From Phoronis australis (taxonomy: Eukaryota > Phoronida > Phoronidae): a stretch of DNA of 61,136 nt. The translations under genes were made by a program, and so were the position numbers. Position 1 is the first letter of the stretch, and every line of letters begins with the position of its first letter. Shown piece after piece: positions 10,703 through 22,440 of the stretch. Below the pieces are notes generated by a model. It saw nothing but the letters and a program-made list of their open reading frames with translations. It was not told where the DNA came from and made no database searches. The DNA is taken from contig NMRA01000834.1 of assembly GCA_002633005.1 (NCBI GenBank), positions 8,297 through 69,432 of the forward strand, written 5' to 3'.

Positions 10703-11167
10703 CTATGGAGAGAAAAAGAAACACGTATCAAACAGTCCATTTTATACCGTATCCTGAAGCTAGATCGCTGATGGTGAGAAGCCATCTTCAACCATCCACC
10801 GCTGCATTCTTTTGTGTTTCAGCTCATATTGTTGCTCCTACTGAACCCTTAGACTCCTTCAATATTATATGTGTGTACTAGAGACCACTATTAATACATT
10901 TTATTTTTTTCTAGGACTTTGTCACGCTGTTTCAGTAGACCATTACTAGCTACAATTCACCGACAGAGTACACTGCAACAGCGCAGCAGACTCGAGCAAA
11001 TCACGTTAAAACATTCTACGCCGCACAGTCCAACTCTTCGAACAAAATGTTCAAGACTCTCTTATATGTGCTTTCAGTGAGATGTGGAAAATGAAATGCA
11101 GATAAACAAGCCCTGACAATCATTCAGCTATCACAGAAATGTTATTTTTTAATAATAAATTACTTAC

Positions 11168-11311
11168 ATTATTGGCGTACTTGTCAACCTGTTTAAAAGC
11201 TACGTGCTTCAGAAGTACAGCTTTTTTCGTCACCGGTGGATGAGGCACTGGCTTCTTACTCGCTTCAAACGCCGCCAAACTGTCAAGGGATGCCTCCCGG
11301 CTGCACTGAGT
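11168..11311 (-). CDS. KY-like gene, upstream exon
   Basis: 144 nt (48 codons, phase 0 on both sides), acceptor TTATTCTGAAG and donor GTAAGTAA. It starts TQCSREASLDSLAAFE and ends VAFKQVDKYANN, followed in phase by 10702. KQVDKYA fits the region N-terminal to the KY core. The Pro-rich stretch KKPVPHPPVTKK in the middle is probably a linker. Confidence 0.7.
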
Positions 11312-12236
11312 CTTCAGAATAAAAAATAAAAGTTAACCCCGTACGGTCAAAGCGATATTTCACTGTCGATGCATTGACAAATAAGATTGTCTTTGGAACG
11401 GTATTGGCACACCACAATAACAATTAATGGATTACAACCTGTAGTGTTGTGTTCGTGAGTCTCGAATGAACCGAAATCTAGTTAATTTTTCAAGAACACA
11501 CTAAGTCGCACACCTGTTGACTGCATCCGAAATTCCAAATAACATTCACCGGGTTTGAGAGCCAATTTGTTGAAAATGCCCTATCTTTGAATTGCGTCAA
11601 TTCTAGTGTAAGTGTACCCCACTTCTAGGTTATTCTAACAAATGTAAGAGCTTCTACGCATCCCAGTTTTTCTCTGGGTATTTGCTCCTTTGAGAGGAAT
11701 GGACAAATACCCAATAAACAGGTGGGCTTACCACAAACTACATGGAAAAAGCAGATGCCGAAAGTGCACGTTCATCAAATGTGTAACAAAAATCCATGTA
11801 TTAGTGTGTCGTACAAGAACCTGTGTCCGACATAAGCCCAGCCCGGTTATTAAAGCTTCCCAACTACAAGCCCACTCAAATTTCCATTAGAAGTAAGTAA
11901 AACGGCTACGAACCCGCATTCCGTCACCACCCAGTGTGTTTTGCAGGGTATACATTAGTAGCACATCGTTTGTTTCTTGCATTATTTTTGGTTTCCGAGA
12001 GGTGTACGTGACCTTTTTCGTGCAGGGTGTTTTTTATGACTGTTTGGTATTATCGTTCAGACCCCTTTATATCGCTTTGCCGCGCCATTAGGCGGGACCT
12101 CTGTGCTGAGCTGCAGCAATATGCGTATTATTAAAAAAGCCTGGCGCGGAAAAAGGCCTTATGTTGAATATAGGCACATGGCCCGAAAGGTAGTCCCGGG
12201 GATTTAAGGCGATAAACAAAACTAGGCCCTACTTAC

Positions 12237-12282
12237 CATATTTCTTGAAAAGGCGCCAAAGATGAAAGATACAGGTCATTAG
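12237..12282 (-). other. Possible first exon of the KY-like gene
   Basis: On the minus strand an ATG sits directly at a strong donor (ATG|GTAAGTAG) at 12237, and an in-frame stop lies 14 codons upstream. Splicing in phase 0 to 11311 would give M followed by TQCSREAS. The 5' limit given is only that of the examined frame. No transcript evidence is available. Confidence 0.3.
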
Positions 12283-12449
12283 TGGGCACAACGGTATTCC
12301 AAACTGGGTTTGCCTATGTGCGAATTAATGTATGGGCCTATGCAGAGGACATTAACAGGGTTTACACGCGAAAGCTAGGCGTACATGAGGCAACTCCTTC
12401 TTTAGCATTAGGAGTTTTGTTACCTCAACGCTTTAGCGGACTCTGACTA

Positions 12450-12575
12450 TGTCAGAATATAGACTGACACTGTTTTTATTTGTATTGTTTTATTATGTTG
12501 TTCTGTTTGATAGGCATGACCCCTGAGTTAAGTACAGTGATGATGTAATGTTTACTACAAATTGTATGAAGTTGA
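12450..12575 (+). repeat. LTR fragment, same family as 20569-21319
   Basis: Begins TGTCAGAATATAGACTGACAC and runs through GGCATGACCCCTGAGTTAAG, which matches the reverse complement of the right end of the solo LTR at 20.6-21.3 kb. Only the U3 start is present. The orientation is plus. Confidence 0.75.
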
Positions 12576-12768
12576 ATTGTGTATACAAGTTTTGCATCGC
12601 GATTCTCTGTAGCCTGATGCCTTTGAAGCGGATTCAAGTCTCTGAAAGCTTAGCAAAGTTCATGAAACATTTATCTTGTTAGCAGATTCCTCTCATACAC
12701 TATGCATGTAATAGAGCGACTGCAACCATACTAGCTTTCCCGCCAGTACACGAAAGCCTATGCCGGAA

Positions 12769-12838
12769 GTCTCGTGTGGGATCATTCATTGGCTGTTAAA
12801 GAAATAGCAGTCAACGAATGATTCATCCACACGGAGAT
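12769..12838. other. Pre-miRNA-sized hairpin
   Basis: The arms (12769 to about 12795 and 12808-12838) pair over about 30 positions with few mismatches, one 3-nt bulge and a ~12-nt loop (TTAAAGAAATAG). The stem contains GTGTGG/CCACAC and TCATTC/GAATGA. It could be a small RNA precursor or a tiny MITE remnant. Confidence 0.35.
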
Positions 12839-13299
12839 AGGACAGCAGCCACTCACAGTGTAGTTAGTGTGTCATGTAGATTTATAACCTCGCGCGATTT
12901 CCGGTCGAGTATCTTGGTGCAGTAAGAAAGCAAGGGGTTACATTCTCTTAAGTACATATATGGTGCGTGAGAGTTTTGTTACAAAAACCGAGATAAGATC
13001 CCGTCGCAGTGTTAATGCCGCCATGTTTTATAGAGTCATGGACAGCGAAAGCTCGTAAAAATCTCTAAAACAATTCCTGATGAAAGTGCCAACTCCCAAA
13101 ATCTATTACAGAGTAATTCACTTTCCCTGTGAGGAAATTTAAAAAAAATCACAAAATCTACGATTTTTAAAATACGCGCGAATGAAAAACTCTGTGGTTA
13201 CTACAGAGTTTCTATTCTCCCTCCCATTCATGATAAATGCGCTCGCAGTCAGATGCTTGAAGAAGCTTTAGGTCAAAAGTCACCTTTTCCATATTAGGG
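12839..13299. other. Unassigned sequence
   Basis: No gene recognised. A small CTCTGTGGTTACTACAGAG inverted repeat lies at about 13189-13208. Confidence 0.4.
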
Positions 13300-13830
13300 A
13301 AATGAGGCCGATAACTAAGTTAGATCAACCCAAGAGGTAACTGCATGAAACTGGTCAAAATTATTCAACATAGACAAATGTATCATGAATGAACACTTCC
13401 AGACAAATTCAGTAGTGAATTAATCCCAAAGACACGCCCAAACTTCAGAGTTGAGCTAGATAAACACTCCAGGTAACCAGTTGAGGCCAACTACATAACG
13501 TTCAGCATCACTCCACATGACACAACTGTTATATGACAGACAATTTCAGTGGTCGGAGGCGTCTGCCACACCCCCACAACCTAGCTTAGATCAACCTAAG
13601 AGGTAACCACATGAAACCAGTTACAAAATATTCAACATCAAACCATGTGTCATGAATTAACTTTTGCCAATCAAATACCGCCAGACACGCCATAACGTCC
13701 GAGTTGAGCTAAATCAACCCACCAGATAACCGGTTGAAACCAAGTGACTCATGTCCAGAATCTCTCCACATTGCACGACTGTTACATGCCAGAAAATTTC
13801 GGAGGTGACATACTACAGGCAGACAAAATA
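13300..13830 (+). repeat. Dispersed repeat made of ~130-bp monomers, copy 1
   Basis: Monomers recur at about 13310, 13450, 13580 and 13710. Each has a block like GAGCTAGATCAACCCACCAG followed by GGTAACC and TTGAAACC, and then CAGACAATTTCAGTGG. The same monomers occur at 17.2-17.7 kb (opposite strand) and 60.3-60.7 kb. Confidence 0.75.
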
Positions 13831-13942
13831 AAAGATTGGATCATTCGAGAAATCCAATTTACGATGAATGAATACTGCTTCGTACTTTAATAGTGATTCA
13901 AATATTCCGTTAGAACCAATCAATTGCATTTCAATTTTCCAG

Positions 13943-13998
13943 GGCGGGATGTCTTTACCAGGCAAATTCAACTGGCTGTTGACAATTTACCTAAGCTG
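13943..13998 (+). other. Isolated exon-like segment
   Basis: 56 bp between a good acceptor (CAATTTTCCAG) and a good donor (GTAAGTGATG). Two frames are open. No partner exon was found and the peptide is not recognisable, so this may be chance. Confidence 0.2.
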
Positions 13999-16690
13999 GT
14001 AAGTGATGTACATTTATTGAAGAGTACACAGAACATACAAAGAAATAATAGCAAACAAAGAAATCGCGAAGCATTATATCTAAGCTGGTCCTACTTCCAC
14101 TTGTCGCCAGGCATTGGAAGACAGTACAAAAGCCAAGTCAAGTGTGCCGCCTCAGTTACACTATTGATATTTTGCGTTTAATCTAAACATCAATACATAT
14201 CCCTTTATAAGATGCGACAGTCGTGTTTAGCTTCTTTGCATGTAACAGCTTACGTAAAGCAAACCCTTCATGAGTCATAGCCGGGCCGGTTACCAACGGT
14301 TTACGAAGCGTGAACACCAAAGCCTTCTGGTCACTTCCCAATCATGACTGTACTCATTTTGAACAACGAAGTCGACTGGAACAATACAGTTTCAGTTCTT
14401 TACTCAAGGACGCAATCGTCACTTCATGAGGCATTTGCTAGTGGATTCCACTTAACACAAATTTAAGGAAATGAAAGATCCACGATATTGAATGAGTTGT
14501 GTTGTAAGATACGAGAACAAAACCATGTACATAAGTTTGACCTCGTGGTCATCCTTGAAGTTACTTTGTGCGGTCACGCAAATTCAGAGACTTTACCAAA
14601 ACCAATACTGCCATGGGCACCAGTCGACTGTGAACAGAACAGACGAAAATCTCCTCAGTTTCAACATTATCCATTGGTTTGATTTGTCTTTACTGTTTTA
14701 ATTGGGGAATGAATTAAAAGATTCGTTTTTGTAGCCAATGTTTGTATTATAGATTATTTAATCATAAATAGTTATTCAGACACCATTTTCATGGCAAACG
14801 GGATCATTGCATGAATTTGTTTAGTGCCAGTTAGTACTGAAATTTTCAATTTGGTTGCAGCACCTATTCACATCGACCTTTATACAGGTCGATATGTGGT
14901 CACACTCAGTGAAGGCGTGGTGTCCGAGAATGGCTCAGATAAGTCCGTCTTTGCGCTTTTCGAGAACATTCACTGTGTTAGACATGTTGACGAATATCCT
15001 ACTCTTTCCCATTTACCACAGTTTATGACAACTTTATGCGTGAATAGTGTTAATAGCTGCGTCGTTGCTCAAGTGTCCCAATCAAGATCACCGAGACATC
15101 CATATCTGATGCCTTCATCATCACGCAGTTGCCGCCACTTTGCAGGGTTACCAGAGACGTTGTTTGCAGTCATTGTACTTGCTTCATCGCGAGAAGGTTA
15201 TTATCGGGAACGTACTGGTAAGAATGGCGATGAGAAACAATCAAGGTTTTTCCTCCGAGGATATGCCAGGAATGATCTTTAGTCCATTATAGAAACGTCA
15301 AATAGTGTTTCCGTACCTTATTCAGTTCAAAAACATTGCCGAGAAGTGTTTTTGAAGTCTCAGTCTGTTATGACATTTACATGGGTTTATATACGCCGCG
15401 TTGTTTCTTTTTCATGTCTTTGATTGAATTTTGTCCAGTCTCCAAAGAAACCACTAGCAATACTAATCGACCAAACTGATCAGTTTATTGCGCCCATCCT
15501 TCCTTATGAGATGACCGACTGCAGAATCAGTTCTTTGTCATAAATTTTCATTTAGGCTTGCAGAATGCCTTCATCTGGGAAAGCTTATATTTTCATGCTT
15601 TTTCAACTGAATATATTTTTGTTCCTTTGACATGTTCTTCATCTGTGTCGACCTGGTGAGAGAAGTTTCCAAAGGGCAAAATCTACCCCTTCTGCCACAA
15701 TTACGATAATGCGCAAGAACAATTATAGTAGGACTCTGTGCGTTTTGGTTCTTTGTAAGACCGATGTCTTAGCTTGCGTCTTCGCAGTATTAACGGAAAT
15801 TTTTTGACAACATTTTCTAGTCACAAAAATCTATTGGCACCGCCGTTGCATCGAGAGTTCAGTTGCAATAATAACCAGAACCGACGGAACATCCGCCACA
15901 GGATAGCAGAATCGTCAATTTTCACGCTCAGTGAGGCCAATTGTTCTTTTCATCTTCGACTGTTTGCGCTCTCCCAAACATTTTAAAAATCCTGGACATT
16001 ACGAAACTTAGTGACAGCCAATGATGGAGATCATCAACGCGTCCAGTGCCTGACCATTGTGGCTGAGTCCACGTAATTGCTGTAAACCACCTGCTTAAAA
16101 CCATCCAGACACCATGTACATGAACAGTTATTGGGTCGATCTAATTACCAGTAACTGACAAAGTGTTTAGGAAAACCTGTTCTCAGTTCATCATCTTTCA
16201 AGGACTTTTTAATTGTCATTATACACGTGTACTCTGGAAATACAGGCATTTGCGTTGTATTCCTAACATGGACAACAGCAAAAATACAACCTCTTACTAG
16301 CCACGCAAAACCAAGGCCTTCGTTTTTGGATGAAAGTCATCTGAAAACAGTCAACTTTGACGAAATTGATAAAATATGCCTAATAGAAGCCTAGTTTCGC
16401 CGAAATAAATTGTACATCTGTCATGGAGGGGTGTTGACGGAAGATCATTTTCAATATTATATATGTTGTTGTTGGCATTGCTGTAATAAATATTACTTTC
16501 TAATACGCGTCGACGCCATTGTGCGACAAATAACTGGAGCTCAAGAGGTAAAAATGGACAGAGAAATGCGCAGTGCCTACTTGAATCACGTTTACGCTGT
16601 GGTTAATAGGACATTATCGTCCGAGAAAAGTAGTTTTCTTCTGGAAATCAACCTCGACTTGGGATGAAACCTGCAATACCTCCAGTGGCA
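13999..16690. other. Long stretch without recognised genes
   Basis: Scattered open frames occur, the longest being 152 codons at 14824-15282 (+), but none shows a known motif, biased composition or consistent exon boundaries. I see no tRNA, repeat or transposon ends. Confidence 0.4.
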
Positions 16691-17720
16691 GCCTAACAGT
16701 CTACTGGTGGGGTTCAATCACACTTGATATTTTAAGAGCATGTAATCACAAACATTTTGGTGTTTTGTAGGTCTGGTACAAACTAATAACTTTATGAAGT
16801 CTGTCCCATCGAACAATGATCCCATAATGCGTTTTTTGGCCGTAGTTCCTTTAAGCAGAGCCTTGTTTTGTCCAGGAGAACGCACCAACTTCAGAATTAG
16901 TGAACTTGTCTTCACACCATAGGTGGCTGGGGGGGGGGTGGCTATAGCCCCACTTTTTTCTGTGCTACGCTGCACATGCTGCATGAACATGTACATGGAT
17001 AAATTTGTGGACGAGCATGATTGGTCCACTCCTCCATTTCGCTTGTGGTGCTGTATTCATTCATAGCACACACCCCTTATGGCGAATGTTGTTTCGAGCT
17101 TTGTCCTTTCATTTTTGTTCGACAGAAGCAATCCACCACTAAAATTGTCTGGCATATAATAGTTGTTGGATGTGGAATGGTGTAGAACACATTGCCCTTG
17201 GCTTCAACAAGTTACCTGATGGGTTGATCTAGCTCAACTTTGAGGTTTGGGCATGTCTGGCGGATTTGTCTGACGGTGCTCAATCTCGATGCAGTGGTCT
17301 ATGTTGAATAATTTCTAACCAGTTTCATGCGCTTACCTATAGGGTTGACCTAGCTCAAATTCTGGCCTCATTTATAACCGTCTGGATGATGTTCCTCACC
17401 TCTGAAATTGTCTGGCACTGGGTACTTTTGATAGCGTGAATTTAGCAGTAGATTTCGCACGTGATTTTAAGTGGTTACCAGAAAAGTTGATCCAGCTCAT
17501 CTTTTGAGTGCAATTCTCATGCATGGGCGGCACACTATAGGGGATGGGGGAGCTATAGTCCCCACTTATATCAGTGCTGCGCCGCCAATATCATGCCCCC
17601 TAACCACACCCACCACAGCAAACCTTTCTAGCATTGAGGTACCCATGGATCAATAGATCAATGTGATTTCATAGAAAAATAGTTACCTTTTCATGCCCGA
17701 AAAACCTCTTGGATTCCGGT
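16690..17720 (-). repeat. Dispersed repeat of ~130-bp monomers, copy 2
   Basis: Reverse-complement monomers lie at about 17220, 17340 and 17480 (GGTTGATCTAGCTCAA). The 17600-17700 part (AGTTACCTTTTCATGCCC and the ACCACACCCACCA region) matches 60215-60330 in reverse. A G-run at 16929-16938 and a diverged repetition of the GGGGGAGCTATAGTCCCCAC block (also near 16940) suggest a duplicated head. The left boundary is uncertain. Confidence 0.65.
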
Positions 17721-19237
17721 CTGTATAACTTATCAAGGCACAATTATAAAGCAAAAGTAAGGTGGTGTTTTGATAGAATTCATGAGGTAGTTAAATTCAA
17801 ATTTCAGTTATATGGCATGTTATGAATGAGCTGACTGAAATTATTACCTGTCATCAATCAGAATCTCGTTTTGTCAAACGTGGCAGAGGTACGTAGATGT
17901 TAAATGTTTTATGAAGGTTGTCCTTACCAAATCTAAGATGCGATCGCTACACTTTTTTCTTTCTATATGAAACACAATCAACTGAACCACGTTCTACATT
18001 ACAAACAAATTTTGGATAAAGCGGGCCCCTGTTCTGTATGTCTGTTTGTCAAGATATTTAGGGATGAGGAAGATGCAAATGTTTTACCTTTGAACTTCGG
18101 TCGCTCTGTGTCGTTCCATGGTGCTGTCGAGGTCCACCAGGCTGTAGCGGGGTTGACGTAAAAGTAGAGTTCGTGATGAAATCACTAATTCATAATTATT
18201 ATATTGATTATACTCAAAATAGGCTCAGGCATTTTCATCTAACCCGATATTTGTTTTTGTCGCTAAAGGCTTTTTTAAAACTTTTTAATTTCGTCAACAG
18301 ATTTCACCCACTTAATACGAATTAACTGTAACCTAATTCAATCAGGTGTTACCATAATTTCAATCACGTCAAATACGTGATAAACAAATGATTTTAAACA
18401 ATCTTGTTTGACCCTGAAAGACAGCATTAAACATGCTCGCCAAGTTTCAGTAAAGTCTAAGACTTTAATTCTCTTAACAGTTGTTGGCTTCGTGTTGTTG
18501 AGTTTTTCTTTCTTTATCTAGTGTTATTAGTAACCTGTTCACCTTAAAGGACGAGTGATGATGAGGGTACTGGCCTTTCAGCGACTGTTTCTTCATGGTC
18601 TGTTTTCAGTTTCAACGATTTGTTCACCTCATTTCCCAACCACACCCACGAGAGGCATGGCTATGTTACCTGATGTAACGACGCACTGCTGACATGTGAT
18701 TCAGTCTTGACTCAACAGCTAATGACGTGCAAGGTGGGAGTGGCTTAGCAAACATGCGATTTAATCACGACTACATTTACGTATGTCGATTTTGTTAATT
18801 TTTTGCAGTCAACAGCTGCTATTTGATTTGCAATTTTCTCATCTGGCAAACATTTCGATTTTGATGCTTGAAAGTGGGTGTGAGAGCTGTTCCTGAGAGG
18901 GTACATCGGACTGGGTACACTGAAGGAATGAGGCATAAAACAGCTTGATCAGCTAGTGTGTCTTTATAGTGATGCGGATGCACCCTCTTCAAACTTTTCT
19001 TTTCACGGCAACTCGTGTATTTACATGGGCACCCCGACTTCGTTACAAGAAAAGCAAACGTTTAGCAAATTTAGTAGAAAGCTGTTAGTCGCTTCGGCAT
19101 GATTGGTGGAACGAACAATTTAACATTGTAGAAACGCTGTTGGTTTCAAAACAAGGTACATGACTCAAGCAATTAGTGAACACGGTTCACGGACCTGCAA
19201 ACTGAATCTACATGCTCTCCAGCTTGTGCCGCACTCA
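17721..19237. other. Unassigned sequence
   Basis: No gene, RNA or repeat recognised. Short frames only. Confidence 0.4.
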
Positions 19238-19239
19238 CA

Positions 19240-19610
19240 GAGGTACCATTGAATCGCACGCACGAGCATCGCATCTTACAGATGAACCATCTACGAACCT
19301 ATGAATCATGCATACGAGCCCAAAATCACGTATACGAACAAAAATCATGCGCACGAACCACAAAAATCATACGAACACAAAATCATACACACGAGCATCC
19401 AATCACACGCACGAAAACTTTATCGTTCGTATGCATGATTCTGTTCGTGGGTGTGACTTTTTGTGATTTGTGCGCATGATTTTTGTTCGCATGCGTGATT
19501 TTTGCATTCGTATGCATGACTCATGAGTTTGTATCCATCATTCATCAGTTTGTAGGTGGTTCGTACGTAAGATGCGAAGCACGCTGCTTATGATTCTATG
19601 GCACCCCTGC
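19240..19610. repeat. Palindrome built from ~18-bp repeats
   Basis: The left half is a run of AAAATCATGCGCACGAAC-like units, and the right half a run of the inverse, TTCGTATGCATGATTTT-like units. The outer flanks pair as well: GCATCTTAC near 19271 with GTAAGATGC near 19567, and ACCATTGAATC with GATTCTATGG. The whole could fold into one long imperfect hairpin. There is no coding potential. Confidence 0.8.
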
Positions 19611-20390
19611 CTCACAAAATTGCAGGCTTCCTCAGTTAAAAAGCACGACCCAGTGACTTGTATTCACCAACACAAAGAGACTGTGAACCATGTTTACATG
19701 TGCTAGAGTGGTGTTTGCGATCCATGAGATGTGAGTTTATTACAGGTATTTGACGAGTCCACAAGCCGTGATTTTTGAATTGCGTAATTCGAATTTTGAG
19801 AGTGTAGGTTGATCCCAGGAAGCTGAGATCACATGACCTTGAGCCGTCTTGATAAATAAAGAGCTATGTCCATACGTCCAAGTTCAATAGAGATAAGAAT
19901 GTGACACAAGACATGTGGTTATTTTGTATATCTCATAATATCTCCTTGAAAACGTTTGTCATTAATTGCCTAAATTGTAAATTATAACTAGGTTACTTAG
20001 CCATGATAGGAACTATGCCACGGACGCTCCTCTTGAAGAGACCATGCAATTGGTGTCAAAATTCATCACAGTCCTCAATTCTAATGAGCGTTAAATTTAC
20101 GTCCATTAACACTGTAGTCTTCAAAGTCCGTTTTCTTGGCACGACAATGAATCCCTTGCGGTGTACCACATGCAGTTGTCGATATCATGGGTATTTGGGT
20201 GCAACGCTTCTGCACATCCTAACAGTATTTACTTCGTATAAAAATTGCTTGCTCAGACCACTAAACAAGTGTTCTGATTTACTTGGTACCACTTTTTAAA
20301 TTTCTGAAGTTCCGGTATGTCATTGCTGGAGCGGTAACGGGTATCGGAGGCCAAGTGCGACATAAATCTGATTTATTACTGTAGTAATTC
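19611..20390. other. Unassigned sequence with a weak minus-strand frame
   Basis: At about 20000-20200 the minus strand holds a broken frame with residues such as GFIVVPRKRTLKTTVLMDVNL. It looks coding but could not be assigned. It may be a fragment of a mobile element. Confidence 0.3.
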
Positions 20391-21412
20391 TCGTTTTATT
20401 CCCGTAGCCTATCAGAAGCCCGGAATAATTACTGTAATATATATTTTTGGCTGTAATTAATATTTAATCTAGTTATAAATATTTATTACTGGAATAAATC
20501 AACCAATCGGATGCCAGGAATAATTATTTAGTGGAATAAATAAACCAATCGGTTGCCAGGAATAATAATGTCACGTTTTTCCCAGTGTGTGGGTGGGCGC
20601 AGGTTGTTACAGACCGGTGCTAATAGCTTTCGGTGCCACGATTGACTGAAGACTGGTTCGAATTAATCCTTTATTAATACCGACCGTACGTTCACAAGCC
20701 TACTCAAACAAAACGTCCGACGTAATGTCTGTTTATGCTCCAACCAGTGCTGCGAAGCCTTGACCTGTGATGAACTTTTGAGACACGTTCAGCAACTGTT
20801 ACACTCGTCGATTCAATAACCTGCTGTCTCTATAGCTGGTTCTCTATTGGTTACCGCTGTAACTGCTGATTCTCTTCACTGCAACTCAACTGTAATTCTC
20901 CTGATTAACTTTCTTGAATTTCTGATGAACTGACTTGATCTGACTAACACAAACCCGTGCTTGTGTATTTATAGCCTAAGGCATTGTTCTGGAACTTTAC
21001 ATCAATTCAATCACATTCTAGAACTTCCCTGAATCTACCCAATCATTCTACAAACATATACTAGTCTCTGGAATATTCCAGGCCACATCAATCGCTGTCA
21101 TGCTAGAGTCTTCTAGAAAGTTCCTCACTATACTGTAGTAAACAAATGACATAATCATTGTACTGACCACAGTCCTCTAGAAAGTTCCATACTATTCTGC
21201 AGCAAACAAACTACAACATCACTGTACCTAACTCAGGGGTCATGCCAATCAAACAGAATAACAAAACAAAACAAAACAAAACAATACAAATAAAAACAGT
21301 GTCAGTCTACATTCTGACAAATAACTGTGATAAATATTTATTACTGTAATTAATATTTATTCCAGTGATAAATATTAATTACAGTAATTATTCCTGGCAT
21401 CTGATCGGTTGA
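20390..21412. mobile_element. AT-rich palindromic element (MITE-like), split by a solo LTR
   Basis: The left part (to 20568) and right part (from 21320) carry inverted copies of a unit containing AACCAATCGG, TGCCAGGAATAATTA and ACTGTAATTAATATTTAT. The right copy reads ATTCCTGGCATCTGATCGGTT. Joined across the LTR, they would form a foldback of AT-rich repeats. No transposase is present, and the outer boundaries are approximate. Confidence 0.55.
20569..21319 (-). mobile_element. Solo LTR with 5-bp target duplication
   Basis: On the minus strand it runs from TGTCAGAATGTAGAC to CGTGACA (751 bp, TG...CA ends). AATAA stands at 20564-20568 and at 21320-21324, a perfect 5-bp duplication. A TATA box (TATAAATA, 20966-20973) and AATAAA (20670-20675), both on the minus strand and ~290 bp apart in the right order, fit U3 and R. 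No internal region remains, so the element recombined out. The superfamily cannot be fixed from the LTR alone. An (AAAAC)n run lies near the U3 start. Confidence 0.85.
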
Positions 21413-21768
21413 TTTACATGTCTCTGGGCTGTATCATTTTGGAAGCTCCTTGTAGGTGCCGAGACATGGTGACGAAAAGGGCGTATAGTCGCCATTTTAT
21501 TTTGATGACCTGAAGAAAAAGGCGTTCTGTCACCACTTTCATGGAAACAAATCGTGAACGACATGTTTTAGAGACGGGCCAAAAACCGACGTGTGACACC
21601 TGAAAATTGAACATCCTGTAGTGGTGTTGTCGGATGGCACTGAATTTTATTTCAAACATGTCGTGAATACCATTTACTTATTAAGATAGACAGAAAAGGC
21701 GACAAGAGTGGCGTGTCAGACAGGTGAATAACCTGCAGAGCGTTTGTGATGTTTGATGAGTTTTGAAA

Positions 21769-21771
<3 letters not shown>
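21413..21771. other. Unassigned sequence
   Basis: An 81-codon minus-strand frame (21414-21659) has no recognisable motif. It may be remains of the element whose penton-like gene lies to the right. Confidence 0.3.
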
Positions 21772-21833
<62 letters not shown>

Positions 21834-21834
21834 C
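21772..21834. repeat. (CA)n microsatellite
   Basis: About 31 CA dinucleotides with one interruption (G for A at 21827). Confidence 0.97.
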
Positions 21835-22440
21835 CAACTTACACACCAAACATACGGTACACCTGAAAATTAAACAGAAAATAATACGAAAGTGCTTGAG
21901 GTGAAGGACATCTGCTGGCATCAGAAAGTTATAATGAAACAAGACATCATTGTTTCGTGTCAACACACGAGAGGGCATTGCATCACAAAGATTGAACAAT
22001 GGACACACGGCTTCATCATTAAGATCTAAATTGTTATGAATCATACTGAAAATAGATTCCAAACCTTTTCCTCGACAACGAACATCCGGTAAAATAAACA
22101 GTATTAACCGCACGCAGAAGAGTTTGATCTTAAAGTGGTTTTATGGTGGTTCTCCTTAAAACAGTAGTGCGTCGAATAAAATCACAAATGTCCTCGATTA
22201 AGGGTTTAACTCCATGGGAATCAAAACATTATCCACGCTAGCTGTACGTCAGGTACATGGCCACCGAGTGCGTGCCGGGTTTATTGCTCGTAGCGTAATT
22301 ACAAACGTAGGCACTTGGTTATTTTCATCACGCAAACGTCTTTGAGCTAGTCACTTGGAAAGCATACACCGAACACTGCTCCAACAAAGCGAGCCTGCGA
22401 CAAAATGACTCAGATGTCATATGTATTCATGTTTCACAAG
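21835..22440. other. Unassigned sequence
   Basis: No feature recognised. In Polintons a major capsid gene often neighbours the penton gene, but I could not recognise one here. Confidence 0.3.

Noticed and set aside
14824-15282. 152-codon plus-strand frame
   Set aside because: No motif, no exon support. A good acceptor lies inside it, but no matching donor was found.
20650-20665. tRNA B-box-like GGTTCGAAT (also at 36608)
   Set aside because: Both lie inside copies of the same LTR. No A box or cloverleaf is nearby.
21652-22113. 153-codon minus-strand frame across the (CA)n run
   Set aside because: Much of it is translated microsatellite; the rest has no recognisable motif.
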